Assembly (NCBI GenBank): GCA_964569085.1
Contig: CAZMTA010000003.1
Span: forward strand, 62,001-126,000
Direction: 5' to 3'
DNA: 64,000 nucleotides
From: JAJCZZ01 sp964569085
GTDB lineage: Bacteria > Gemmatimonadota > Gemmatimonadetes > Longimicrobiales > Gaopeijiaceae
Shown: positions 1-7,481 of the stretch, in pieces
How positions within the stretch are numbered: the stretch's first letter is position 1
Layout of the letters: the number at the start of each line of letters is the position of its first letter
The notes under the pieces: generated by a model
Seen by the model: only the letters and a program-made list of their open reading frames with translations
The model's database searches: none
What the model was told of the DNA's origin: nothing
Made by a program: the position numbers and the translations under genes

Positions 1-298
1 TGCGGCCGTCCGAGCCGTCCCGGACGGAGATCTCCACGTGCAGGTTCTCCTCGTCGGGCTCCTCCCAGACCAGCTCGCCGTCCCGGAGGTGGTACATCCC
101 CTCGGCCTCCTCCACGGCGTACCCGACCAGGTAGTCCCCGGCGCGGGTCTCGCCGCCGTCGGTGGCAACCTCCTCCGTCATGTGCTCCAGGGCCCGCTCG
201 ACGGCGGAGCCCTGGTCCCGCGCCAGGTCGAGCTGACTCTCGGAGGCCTCGTCACTGGGCTCCATGGGAGGGCGGTTGCGGATGTCGGGCGGGTTCAT
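1..298 (-). CDS. Iron-transport-associated (Tp34/P19-like) family protein, N-terminal part
   Basis: The reading frame opens at ATG 298-296 and is still open at base 1, so only about 99 codons are present and the rest lies outside the window. An AAAGGA ribosome site sits at 306-311, 7 bases before the ATG. After a polar N-terminus of about 30 residues comes a segment containing AGDYLVGYAVEEAEGMYHL and then LVWEEPDEENLHVEISV. From memory, proteins with this segment are annotated as probable high-affinity Fe2+ transport proteins of the Tp34/P19 group. I see no signal peptide, which would be odd for a periplasmic P19 protein, so the role is uncertain. It lies downstream of the Rho-N-like gene on the same strand, separated by 90 bases and a small hairpin. 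Confidence 0.6.
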   Translation of the reverse strand, partial: MNPPDIRNRPPMEPSDEASESQLDLARDQGSAVERALEHMTEEVATDGGETRAGDYLVGYAVEEAEGMYHLRDGELVWEEPDEENLHVEISVRDGSDGR

Positions 299-367
299 GG
301 GGTCGTCCTTTCTCTGGATTTCAGGTCGATGGATGCTGAACGGGCGGAACGGCGCGGTGAGGGCCGG

Positions 368-382
368 CCCCGCCGGGCGGGG
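368..382 (-). terminator. Small GC hairpin after the Rho-N-like gene
   Basis: CCCCGC (368-373) and GCGGGG (377-382) form a 6-bp stem with a 3-base loop, starting 6 bases beyond the stop codon of the gene at 389-643 on the minus strand. There is no T tract, so it may be a weak or factor-dependent terminator or chance in GC-rich DNA. Confidence 0.25.
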
Positions 383-388
383 AGACGG

Positions 389-643
389 TCAGTGGTCCCT
401 CAGGGCTTCGATGAGCTCGTCCTTGTCCATGTCGCTCCGGCCCTCGACGCCCACGTCGGCCGCCTTGTCCCGGAGCTCGTCCACCGTCCACTCCTCGTAG
501 GGCGGGTGCTTGCCGCCCTTTTGGGCGGCCTCCTCCCGGTCCGTGTTCGCGATGCGGGCGGCCTTCTCCTTGCTCATGCCCTCGTCGCGGAGGGCTTCGT
601 ACTGCTCGTCGTCCTTGATCTGCGGACCGTGATCCTCGGTCAT
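389..643 (-). CDS. Small Rho-N/SAP-like domain protein (DUF7218 type)
   Basis: An 84-residue soluble, highly charged protein. The first half carries DHGPQIKDDEQYEALRDEGM followed by SKEKAARIANT, the signature I recall for short proteins annotated as DUF7218 or 'Rho termination factor N-terminal domain-like'. The second half, WTVDELRDKAADVGVEGRS then DMDKDELIEALRDH, is a helix-extended-loop-helix of the SAP/Rho-N type, which usually contacts nucleic acid. No catalytic residues are evident, and a nucleic-acid-binding or stress role is an inference. The start is ATG 643-641. A sigma-54-like element lies about 55 bases upstream. The partial gene at 1-298 follows on the same strand. Confidence 0.75.
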   Translation of the reverse strand: MTEDHGPQIKDDEQYEALRDEGMSKEKAARIANTDREEAAQKGGKHPPYEEWTVDELRDKAADVGVEGRSDMDKDELIEALRDH

Positions 644-693
644 GGCGGGCTTCCCGGGTCGGAGGAACGGGGGGGTCGCGGACAGCCCTCACG

Positions 694-712
694 GCGCAAG
701 AACCGTTCCTCC
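694..712 (-). promoter_or_regulatory. Candidate sigma-54 (-24/-12) promoter for the Rho-N-like gene
   Basis: Read on the minus strand, 710-696 is AGGAACGGTTCTTGC. GG (709-708) and GC (697-696) are separated by exactly 10 bases, and the TTGC box is perfect. Against the consensus TGGCACG-N4-TTGC only the first T and the C after GG differ. The expected transcription start is near 684, about 40 bases before ATG 643. Not tested; one of several related elements in this window. Confidence 0.45.
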
Positions 713-774
713 GGCAGGGATCTTGCTCCGGCTTGCGGCCGAGAGCCCCCTGCCATCGCTCAAAGGACGCCCAG

Positions 775-1671
775 TTGGAGCTGTTCAGCCCCGAGCCCGT
801 CGCCTGGATCCAGCAGACTCTCGGGCCCGGGTGGGAGGCTCCCGCGACCCTCGTCTCCTTCCTGGGCGGGGCGTGGGGCGCGATCCTGGCCCTCGGGCTC
901 GCCCTCTGGCTCTGGGGCCGGAAGGGGCTCCACGTGGCGCTCGCGGTCCTGTTCGTCGAAGCGGTGGCCAAGAAGGCGCTCGCCGCGGCCTTCTCGGTGC
1001 CGCGTCCCGAGGGCGGGACGATCATCAAGTACGAGGACGTCCAGGGGGTGAGCTCCTTCCCCAGCGGGCACACCAGCTCGGCGGCCGCCCTCTTCGGAGC
1101 GCTGGGCGCGGGCCGCCTCGCGCTCCTCTGGGTCGGGCTCCTGGTGGGTGGGGCCGTGGGGCTCTCCCGCCTCTTCCTCGGGGTCCACTGGGTCCCCGAC
1201 GTCGTGGCCGGCCTGGCGCTGGGGCTGGGCGTGGCCGCCGCCGTGGCCGTGGGGGCCGGGCCCATCCACCGCGCGCTGGCCCGCTCGCCCCGGGGCATGG
1301 AGTGGGCCGTGGGGCTGGCCGTGACCACCCTGGCGGTGCTGGGGGCCTTCTTCTGGATGGGGGAGAACGCCTTCTCCTGGCGCTCAGTGGGCTTCGCCGC
1401 GGGGCTCGGAGTTGCCGTGCCCGCCGAGCGCACCTGGGTGGGCTGGGATCCCGCCGCTCACCCGTTCGCGCGCCGGGCCTGGCTGGCGGTCGTGGGCACG
1501 GCCGGGGTGGGGGTGGGGATGGTCGTCGCCTGGCTCGTGGAGCCCGACGCCCTGGCGCTGCAGGCCGGCCTTGCCTTCCTCGGCACCCTCTGGGCCCTCC
1601 TCGCCGCCCCGGCCCTCTTCCGCACCGATCCGACCGATCCGGCCCGGCCCGCACAGGAGGAGGGCGCATGA
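775..1671 (+). CDS. PAP2-family membrane phosphatase
   Basis: A 298-residue polytopic membrane protein with all three PAP2 (lipid phosphatase / vanadium haloperoxidase-like) signatures: KKALAAAFSVPRP at about residues 66-78, FPSGHTSS with PSGH at 96-99, and SRLFLGVHWVPD with R132, H138 and D142. The two histidines and the arginines form the phospho-histidine active site known for this family. The usual substrates are phosphatidate, undecaprenyl diphosphate or similar lipids; which one cannot be read from the sequence. About 150 residues follow the catalytic core and add further membrane segments, longer than a minimal PAP2 protein. TTG 775 is chosen because AAAGGA lies at 762-767, 7 bases upstream; an earlier TTG at 733 lacks a ribosome site. 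The stop overlaps the next start (ATGA), so the two are probably translated together. Confidence 0.82.
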   Translation: MELFSPEPVAWIQQTLGPGWEAPATLVSFLGGAWGAILALGLALWLWGRKGLHVALAVLFVEAVAKKALAAAFSVPRPEGGTIIKYEDVQGVSSFPSGHTSSAAALFGALGAGRLALLWVGLLVGGAVGLSRLFLGVHWVPDVVAGLALGLGVAAAVAVGAGPIHRALARSPRGMEWAVGLAVTTLAVLGAFFWMGENAFSWRSVGFAAGLGVAVPAERTWVGWDPAAHPFARRAWLAVVGTAGVGVGMVVAWLVEPDALALQAGLAFLGTLWALLAAPALFRTDPTDPARPAQEEGA

Positions 1672-2258
1672 GCGATCCGGAGGCCGGGGAAGACGGCCTG
1701 GACGATCGCCACCGGAGTCGCCTGATCCGCTCCGCCCTCTCGGGCGGGGGATTGGCGGCCCTGATCTTCATGGCCACCTCGCTCGGGCTGGGCACCGTGG
1801 GGGACCGGGAGGCGCTCCAGCTCCTCGAGTCCACCCTCCCCACGATCCGCTTCCTCTGCTCGGCGGCCATCGGAGCGTCGGCCACCGTCATGGCCCTCAT
1901 GCTCACGCTCCTGGGCCTGAGCCAGGACATGGACTCGAAGATCCACCCGGACTACTTCCGGCGGATCCAGCACATCTCCACCATGTGCGTCATCTGCCTG
2001 GTGGGGGGCGTGGGCCTCCTGCTCGTCCTCTCCATCCCCCTGGGGGAGAGCGACACGCTGGTCACCTGGTACAACGTGATCTACTACGTGATCCTGGTGT
2101 CGGCGTCCCTCCTGGGGGGCCTCCTGGTGGCCATCACGCTGACGCTGCGGATCGCCGTGCTGGAGCTCGTGGCCGCGACCCATCCCGAGGCGTCCAGCAG
2201 CATGATCCTGGACGAAGAGGACGAGGACGACGTCGGGGGCCCGGAACGCGCGGAGTGA
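1668..2258 (+). CDS. Four-helix membrane protein of unknown function
   Basis: A 196-residue protein with a charged, soluble N-terminus, four predicted membrane helices (about residues 25-46, 62-84, 103-126 and 135-165) and a very acidic C-terminal tail (EEDEDDVG). I do not recognise a family. The start ATG 1668 overlaps the PAP2 stop codon and has AGGAGG 7 bases upstream, a strong ribosome site. The coupling suggests that it works with the PAP2 phosphatase or shares its lipid environment; that is inference from position only. It converges with the lipoprotein gene at 2268, with only 9 bases between the stop codons. Confidence 0.75.
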   Translation: MSDPEAGEDGLDDRHRSRLIRSALSGGGLAALIFMATSLGLGTVGDREALQLLESTLPTIRFLCSAAIGASATVMALMLTLLGLSQDMDSKIHPDYFRRIQHISTMCVICLVGGVGLLLVLSIPLGESDTLVTWYNVIYYVILVSASLLGGLLVAITLTLRIAVLELVAATHPEASSSMILDEEDEDDVGGPERAE

Positions 2259-2267
2259 CGCCGGGCC

Positions 2268-3374
2268 TCAGGGGGTCTCGACCCAGTCGGCGATGAAGAT
2301 GTTGGTGTCGCGGGTCCCGCCGTTGTTGCGGTTGGAGCCGAAGACCAGCTTCGTGCCGTCGGGGCTGAAGACCGGGAAGCCGTCGAAGCCCTCGGAGTGG
2401 GTCACCTGCTCCAACCCGGTCCCGTCGAGGTTCACCAGGAAGAGATCGAACTCCCGCCCCTCGGGGTTCTGGTGGTTCGAGCTGAAGAGGATCTTGTCCC
2501 CGGAGGGATGCCAGTAGGGGGCGAAGTTCGCTCCGGGGAGATCGGTCACCTGGCGCTTGTCCGACCCGTCCGCGTTCATGACCCAGATGTCCAGCTCCCC
2601 GGGCCGGATCAGGCCCTGCTCCAGGAGGCGCTGGTAGTCCGCCGTGGCCTCCTCGGTCTCGGGGTAGTGGGCGCGCCAGACGATCTTCGTGCCGTCGGGA
2701 GAGAAGAAGGCGCCCCCGTCGTAGCCCACCCGGTCCGTGAGCCGGGTGACGTCCGAGCCGTCCAGGTTCATGGAGTACAGCTCCAGGTCCCCGTCCCGCA
2801 CCGAGGTGAACACGATGCGATCGCCGGTGGGCGAGACCGTGGCCTCCGCGTCGTAGCCCGGGACGTCGGTGAGCTGGGTCGGCTCGCCTCCCCCGGCGTC
2901 GACGACGAACACGTCGTACTCGGGGCTGACCGGCCACACGTAGCCCATGGACATGTCCGGGGGCACCGGGCAGGCCGCGTCGTGGTGGTGGGTGGAGGAG
3001 TAGAGGATCCGGTCCCCGGCGGGGTAGAAGTAGGCGCACGTCGTCCGCCCCTCCCCGGTGCTGACCCGCGACCGCTCCGCCGTGTCGATGTCCAGGGTGT
3101 AGATTTGGTCGCACTCCTCGGTGTTCGGGCGGTGCTGGTACACCAGCCGCTCGCCGTCCGGGGAGAAGTAGGCCTCGGCGTTGTCCCCGCCGAAGGTGAG
3201 CTGCCGGAGGTTGCGCAGGCGCGTCTCCCCGGGCTGCGCGAGGGCCGCGCCGTCGGCGGCCGCGCCGGCCTCGGGCACGTCCGGATCCGACCCGGGTTCG
3301 TCGGCGGCCGGCGCGCAGGCGGCGAGGGCGAGGAGGGGAAGTGCGAGGAGGAACGAGCCGAGGCGACCGGTCAT
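2268..3374 (-). CDS. TolB-like PD40 beta-propeller lipoprotein
   Basis: A 368-residue exported protein. The N-terminus MTGRLGSFLLALPLLALAAC is a signal peptide ending in a lipobox, with the lipidated cysteine at residue 20. The rest is built of repeated PD40/WD40-like blades with the pattern xFSPDGxxxVx, e.g. AYFSPDGERLVY, ATVSPTGDRIVF, AFFSPDGTKIVW and PVFSPDGTKLVF. These match the TolB C-terminal propeller. There is no TolB N-terminal domain, so it is a stand-alone propeller, probably binding protein or ligand at the outer envelope. Start ATG 3374 is preferred over an in-frame ATG at 3413, because it puts the signal peptide at the very N-terminus and avoids overlapping the divergent peptidase start at 3406. 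The gap to that gene is only 31 bases. Confidence 0.8.
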   Translation of the reverse strand: MTGRLGSFLLALPLLALAACAPAADEPGSDPDVPEAGAAADGAALAQPGETRLRNLRQLTFGGDNAEAYFSPDGERLVYQHRPNTEECDQIYTLDIDTAERSRVSTGEGRTTCAYFYPAGDRILYSSTHHHDAACPVPPDMSMGYVWPVSPEYDVFVVDAGGGEPTQLTDVPGYDAEATVSPTGDRIVFTSVRDGDLELYSMNLDGSDVTRLTDRVGYDGGAFFSPDGTKIVWRAHYPETEEATADYQRLLEQGLIRPGELDIWVMNADGSDKRQVTDLPGANFAPYWHPSGDKILFSSNHQNPEGREFDLFLVNLDGTGLEQVTHSEGFDGFPVFSPDGTKLVFGSNRNNGGTRDTNIFIADWVETP

Positions 3375-3405
3375 CGGAGTGAACGTCCGTTGGGGGAATG
3401 AGTCC

Positions 3406-5160
3406 ATGAGCATCGAGCTGCGGCGCGCCCCGACCGGGGCGATGGTGATCCTCTTCCTGCTGGCCGCCGGGCCGCTCCGGGGCCAGGAGGCCTGCCCGCC
3501 GCTTCCGCCGCCGTCCGGGGACGGCGACGCCGCGTTGGCCCACGTGCGCTACCTGGCCGACGACGCCCTGGAAGGCCGGGAGGTCGCGACGGCGGGCGCC
3601 CGCTGCGCCGCCGCCTACCTGGTGCAGCGGCTCCAGGAGGCGGGCCTTCGACCCGGCGGCGCGGAAGGCTCGTGGTTCCACGGCTTTCCCGTGCGCACCG
3701 GAGCCCGCCCGGGGCCGGACGACGCGCTGGAAATCTCGGGGGAGGCCCGTGAGGCGGGCAAGGCGTGGACGCCCCTGGGCTTCTCGGCCGCCGGCGAGGT
3801 CCGGGCGCCGCTCGTCTACGCGGGGCACCTCCTGAGCCGACCCGGGGATCCCTCCGACACCTGGGCCCACACGGACGTCCGGGACCGCATCGTCGTGGTG
3901 GAATGGGGGGATCCGGACCAGCCCGACGGACGGGGGCTGAGGGCCGGCACCCACTTCAAGGCCACGGTGGCGGCGGGGCGCGGCGCCGCGGGGGTCCTGG
4001 TGCTCCTTCCCGAGGGACGACCCCTCCCGGACCTCACCACCGAGACCCGGGCCTCGCTGGGCGTCCTCGGCGGCGCGGTGTCCGCCGAAGCCGCCGAGGC
4101 GGTGCGCGCGGCGGCCCGCGCCGGAGAGGAGGCCCGCCTCTCCGTGACCGTGGAGCCCGCCTTCTCCGAGGCGCGCAACGTGGTGGCCCTCCTCCCCGGC
4201 TCGGACCCGGCGCGGTCCGGGGAGCTCGTGGTCGTGGGCGCCCACTACGACCACCTGGGGTGGGGCGGCGAAGGCTCGCTGGACCCGGACCGCCGCGCCG
4301 TCCACAACGGGGCCGACGACAACGCCAGCGGCACCGCGGCCCTCCTGGAGATCGCCCGGGAGCTGGCGGCGCGGGGGCCGTTCCCCCGCCCCGTGCTCTT
4401 CGTGGCCTTCACCGGCGAGGAGAAGGGGCTCTGGGGCTCGGCCCGCTTCGTGGCCGAGCCTCCGCTGCCCCTGGAGGACGCCGTGGCCATGCTCAACCTG
4501 GACATGGTGGGCCGCCTCGGGGAGGGACCGCTCACGGTCTTCGGCGTCGGCACGGCCGCCGAGTGGGAGGAGCTGCTGCGGCGCGCAAACGGCGACCTCC
4601 CGGGACCGGTCCCCCTGGCCCTCTCCCCCGACGGGTACGGCCCGTCGGACCACGCTTCCTTCCACGGGGCGGGGATCCCGGTCCTCCACTTCTTCACCAA
4701 CACCCACGCCGAGTACCACCGGCCCGAGGACGACTGGGAGCTCATCGACGGGCCCGGGCTGGCGCGGGTGACCGAGCTGGCCGCCGGCGTGGCCCGCCGG
4801 CTGGCCGGAGAGGGCGGCGCCCCCGCGGAGCTCACGCCCACCGCCGCAGCCGCCCGCGGGGCGCCGGCGCGGGAGGAGGAGGGGCGGGGGTACGGCCCCT
4901 ACCTGGGGACGATCCCGGACATGGTCCCCCGGGAGGAGCCGGGCCTGCGGCTCTCGGGCGTCCGGGAGGGCAGCCCCGCCGAGCGGGCCGGGCTCCGTGC
5001 CGGGGACGTGGTGGTGTCCTTCGGAGGCCGGGAGGTGGCCGACATCTACGGCTACACCTACGCCCTCCGGGACCACAGCCCCGGAGACGCCGTGGCCATC
5101 GTCGTGATCCGGGACGGCGCCCGCGTCACGGTCCGGGCCGTCCTGGGAGAGCCCCGCTAG
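3406..5160 (+). CDS. Secreted M28-family zinc aminopeptidase with PA and PDZ domains
   Basis: 584 residues. A signal peptide (about 1-25, ending LLAAGPLRGQ) is followed by a protease-associated-type insert (about 95-230) and the M28 catalytic domain. The two-zinc site is visible: H in GAHYDHLG (about residue 280), D in NGADDNASG (about 305), EE in FTGEEKG (about 336), D in NLDMVGR (about 366) and H in NTHAEYH (about 437). A C-terminal PDZ domain (about 510-580; VREGSPAERAGLRAGDVV) is common in exported M28 proteins and probably binds peptide C-termini. The family releases amino acids or dipeptides from peptides outside the cytoplasm. Start ATG 3406 follows TGGGGGA. The next operon starts behind its own promoter, 76 bases after the stop. 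Confidence 0.85.
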   Translation: MSIELRRAPTGAMVILFLLAAGPLRGQEACPPLPPPSGDGDAALAHVRYLADDALEGREVATAGARCAAAYLVQRLQEAGLRPGGAEGSWFHGFPVRTGARPGPDDALEISGEAREAGKAWTPLGFSAAGEVRAPLVYAGHLLSRPGDPSDTWAHTDVRDRIVVVEWGDPDQPDGRGLRAGTHFKATVAAGRGAAGVLVLLPEGRPLPDLTTETRASLGVLGGAVSAEAAEAVRAAARAGEEARLSVTVEPAFSEARNVVALLPGSDPARSGELVVVGAHYDHLGWGGEGSLDPDRRAVHNGADDNASGTAALLEIARELAARGPFPRPVLFVAFTGEEKGLWGSARFVAEPPLPLEDAVAMLNLDMVGRLGEGPLTVFGVGTAAEWEELLRRANGDLPGPVPLALSPDGYGPSDHASFHGAGIPVLHFFTNTHAEYHRPEDDWELIDGPGLARVTELAAGVARRLAGEGGAPAELTPTAAAARGAPAREEEGRGYGPYLGTIPDMVPREEPGLRLSGVREGSPAERAGLRAGDVVVSFGGREVADIYGYTYALRDHSPGDAVAIVVIRDGARVTVRAVLGEPR

Positions 5161-5171
5161 CCACCCGGCGC

Positions 5172-5188
5172 TCGGCACGCGCTTTGCG
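5172..5188 (+). promoter_or_regulatory. Near-consensus sigma-54 promoter of the DUF421/SBP/CDF operon
   Basis: CGGCACGCGCTTTGC at 5173-5187: GG at 5174-5175 and GC at 5186-5187 are exactly 10 bases apart, and both GGCACG and TTGC are perfect. Only the leading T of TGGCACG-N4-TTGC is changed. It lies in a 75-base intergenic space, and transcription would start near 5199, about 37 bases before the TTG start at 5236. This is the best sigma-54 match I found in the window. Confidence 0.6.
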
Positions 5189-5235
5189 TGCGGGACAGCC
5201 ACGAGAGCACTGCGCACCGTGGCCAAGGAGCCCGA

Positions 5236-5769
5236 TTGGACTGGATCGCCGGCGAGACCCGGGTCCTCTGGACCGTCCCCCTCACCGCCGTGGCGGTCTA
5301 CGGCGTCCTGATCGTGGCGACCCGCTTGGCGGGGCTGCGGAGCTTCTCGAAGATGTCGAGCTTCGACTTCGCCATGACCGTGGCCATCGGCTCGGTGGTG
5401 GCCACGGCCATCGCGGGCTCCACCACCGTGCTCGAAGGCTCGCTGGCCCTGGCCAGCATCTTCTTCCTCCAGTGGCTCGTGGCGCGATGGCGCGTGGCCC
5501 AGGGGTCCTCCCGGCACCCCGTGGACAACGAGCCCCTCCTCCTCATGGACGGGTCGTCCATGCTCGAGGAGAACCTGGCGGCCGCCCGCGTGACGCCCGG
5601 GGACCTGCGGGCCAAGCTCCGGGAGTCGAACGTGCTCCACTGCTCGCAGGTCCGGGCGGTGGTCCTCGAGACCACGGGCGACATCTCGGTCCTCCACTCC
5701 TCCGACCCCGACGAGCCCTTCCAGGGCGACGTCCTTCTGGAGGGCGTCCGCAGGGAGGCCCGCCGGTGA
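5236..5769 (+). CDS. DUF421 (YetF-type) membrane protein
   Basis: A 177-residue protein with about three membrane helices in the first half (near residues 10-30, 44-62 and 68-85), then a cytoplasmic alpha/beta domain with the pattern LLLMDGSSMLEENLAAARVT...DLRAKLRE...VRAVVLETTGDISVL. Hydrophobic helices followed by this soluble part are typical of the DUF421/YetF family, whose biochemical role is poorly defined. TTG 5236 is chosen because AAGGAG sits at 5225-5230, 5 bases upstream; GTG 5188 would lie inside the promoter. The stop overlaps the start of the substrate-binding protein gene (GTGA), making it the first gene of a coupled three-gene operon. Confidence 0.75.
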   Translation: MDWIAGETRVLWTVPLTAVAVYGVLIVATRLAGLRSFSKMSSFDFAMTVAIGSVVATAIAGSTTVLEGSLALASIFFLQWLVARWRVAQGSSRHPVDNEPLLLMDGSSMLEENLAAARVTPGDLRAKLRESNVLHCSQVRAVVLETTGDISVLHSSDPDEPFQGDVLLEGVRREARR

Positions 5770-6473
5770 GCGGAGCGCGCCTCCTGGTGCCCCTCGGGGC
5801 GGCCCTGGTCCTGGGGGCGTGGGGGTGCGACATCCCCCGGGACCCCCGGGGCACGCTGGAGCGGGTGCGGGGCGACACGCTCCGGGTGGGCGTGGCCGCC
5901 GCCCCGCCGTGGGTGCTCGAAGGGTCCGGCGAGCCCGAGGGGGTGGAGCCGGAGCTGGTGCGGCGCTTCGCCCGGGAGCTGGGGGCCGAGATCGCCTGGC
6001 ACCGGGGTCCCACCGCGGAGCACATGGAGGCGCTGGCGCACTACGACCTCGACCTGGTCATCGGGGGGCACACCCGAGCCTCGCCCTGGCGACGGCACGT
6101 GGGCCTCACGGCACCCTGGTTCGTGACCGAGGTCCGGGTCGCGGGCCCGGGCGCCGGATCCGTGGAGGCCGAGGAGATCCACGACCGTCGGGTCGCGGTC
6201 TCCCCCGCGGGGCCCACGGCCGCCTACGTCCGGTCCGCCGAAGGAGAGCCGGTCCCCACGGAGGACCTCTCCACGTGGGACGGCCCTGTGGCGGCGCCGG
6301 AGTGGAAGCTCGCCCACCTCGGCCTCGACACCACGGGGCTGCAGGTGGCGCGCCACCAGCAGGTGATGGCCGTCCCCCCGGGTGAGAACGCCTTCCTCAT
6401 GGCGCTCGAGAACGCGCTGCGGGACGCCGACGTCCCCGAGCTTCTCCGCCGCTACGCCGGAAGGGCGCCATGA
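5766..6473 (+). CDS. Periplasmic solute-binding protein (SBP_bac_3 type), orphan
   Basis: 235 residues. A hydrophobic signal segment is followed by a cysteine in LVLGAWGCD, a lipobox-like but imperfect site with W at -2. The mature part reads LRVGVAAAPPWVLEG...GVEPELVRRFARELGAEI...LDLVIGGHT..., the fold pattern of family 3 amino-acid-type binding proteins. The C-terminus (about residues 190-235) looks like the closing helix. Unusually, no ABC permease or ATPase gene is nearby: the neighbours are a DUF421 protein (GTGA overlap) and a CDF transporter (ATGA overlap). It may therefore be a sensor-like binding protein or a metal/solute chaperone rather than part of an importer; that is inference. 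Start GTG 5766. Confidence 0.72.
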   Translation: MSGARLLVPLGAALVLGAWGCDIPRDPRGTLERVRGDTLRVGVAAAPPWVLEGSGEPEGVEPELVRRFARELGAEIAWHRGPTAEHMEALAHYDLDLVIGGHTRASPWRRHVGLTAPWFVTEVRVAGPGAGSVEAEEIHDRRVAVSPAGPTAAYVRSAEGEPVPTEDLSTWDGPVAAPEWKLAHLGLDTTGLQVARHQQVMAVPPGENAFLMALENALRDADVPELLRRYAGRAP

Positions 6474-7453
6474 GGCTCCGGGAGAACTTCCGCTTCCCCG
6501 AGGAGATGCGCCGGAAGGAGGAGCGGGCGCGGAGGCTGGAGTGGTGGACGATCTTCTTCCTCCTGACCATCACGGCGCTGATGTACTTCGTGATGGGGTC
6601 CTCCCAGGCCATGCGCACCGCCTGGATCGAGGACGTCTTGAGCCTCGTCCCGCCCATCGCGTTCCTCATCGCCTCGAGCCACCGGGGCAAGGAGCCGGAC
6701 GAGAGCTTCCCCTTCGGACGCCAGCGCATCATGGCCATCGCCTTCACAGGCGCCGCCTTCGCGCTCACGCTCCTGGGCCTCTACATGCTCTACGACTCGG
6801 TCATGGGGCTCGTGAAGCAGCACCACCCGACCTTCGGGCACCGCACCATCCTGGGCGTGCGCACGTGGGAGGGCTGGTTCATGATCGGCGCCCTGGCCTA
6901 CAGCGCCATCCCCCCGGTGATCCTCGGGCGCCTGAAGCAGCCGCTGGCCGAGGAGCTCCACGAGAAGACGCTCAAGGCCGACGCGGACATGAACAAGGCC
7001 GACTGGATGACGGCCGGGTCGGCGATCCTGGGCATCCTCGGCGTGGGCCTCGGCTCCTGGTGGGCGGACAGCGCGGCCGCCCTCGTCATCTCCCTGGACG
7101 TCTGCAAGGACGGGTTCACCAACGTGCGCGCGGTCTTCTCGGACCTCATGGACCAGCGCCCCACCGACGTCGAGCGGAAGCCCATGGAGGAGCTCTTCCA
7201 GGAGATGCGCCGGGTGCTCGAAGCGCTCCCCTGGGTGCGGGCCGCCGAGATCCGGCTGCACGAGGAGGGCGCGACCGTCACCGGGGACGCCTTCGTCGAG
7301 CCCGAGGGCGGGAGCGTCACGCTGGAGCAGCTCGCCCAGGCTTCGGCCGCCGTCCACGACGTGGACTGGAAGGTCTACGACGTGGTCGTGACCGCGGTCG
7401 AGGACGTGGGCCGAAAGAGGAGCCCGTCGGCCGAGGGCGAGCGGGTCCGCTGA
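6470..7453 (+). CDS. Cation diffusion facilitator (CDF) family metal transporter
   Basis: A 327-residue inner-membrane protein. Predicted helices lie near residues 25-47, 52-70, 85-108, 130-148 and 178-205, followed by a cytoplasmic C-terminal domain (about 215-310). FPFGRQRIMAIA matches the HPYGxxRxE-type loop of CDF proteins, and DADMNKADW supplies the DxxxD-like metal site that in typical members is HxxxD. CDF proteins export divalent metals (Zn, Fe, Mn, Co) by proton exchange; the substrate cannot be told here. The D-rich rather than H-rich site would be compatible with Fe or Mn. ATG 6470 overlaps the preceding stop, with GGAAGGG just upstream. Last gene of the sigma-54 operon, converging with the PLD gene. 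Confidence 0.8.
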   Translation: MRLRENFRFPEEMRRKEERARRLEWWTIFFLLTITALMYFVMGSSQAMRTAWIEDVLSLVPPIAFLIASSHRGKEPDESFPFGRQRIMAIAFTGAAFALTLLGLYMLYDSVMGLVKQHHPTFGHRTILGVRTWEGWFMIGALAYSAIPPVILGRLKQPLAEELHEKTLKADADMNKADWMTAGSAILGILGVGLGSWWADSAAALVISLDVCKDGFTNVRAVFSDLMDQRPTDVERKPMEELFQEMRRVLEALPWVRAAEIRLHEEGATVTGDAFVEPEGGSVTLEQLAQASAAVHDVDWKVYDVVVTAVEDVGRKRSPSAEGERVR

Positions 7454-7481
7454 GGGGGGCGCCGGACCGCCGGCCGGGGGG

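Noticed and set aside
2134..5697. Frame of nearly 1200 codons spanning the M28 peptidase and lipoprotein
   Set aside because: It crosses two well-supported genes on both strands and consists of low-complexity Arg/Pro/Gly/His text.
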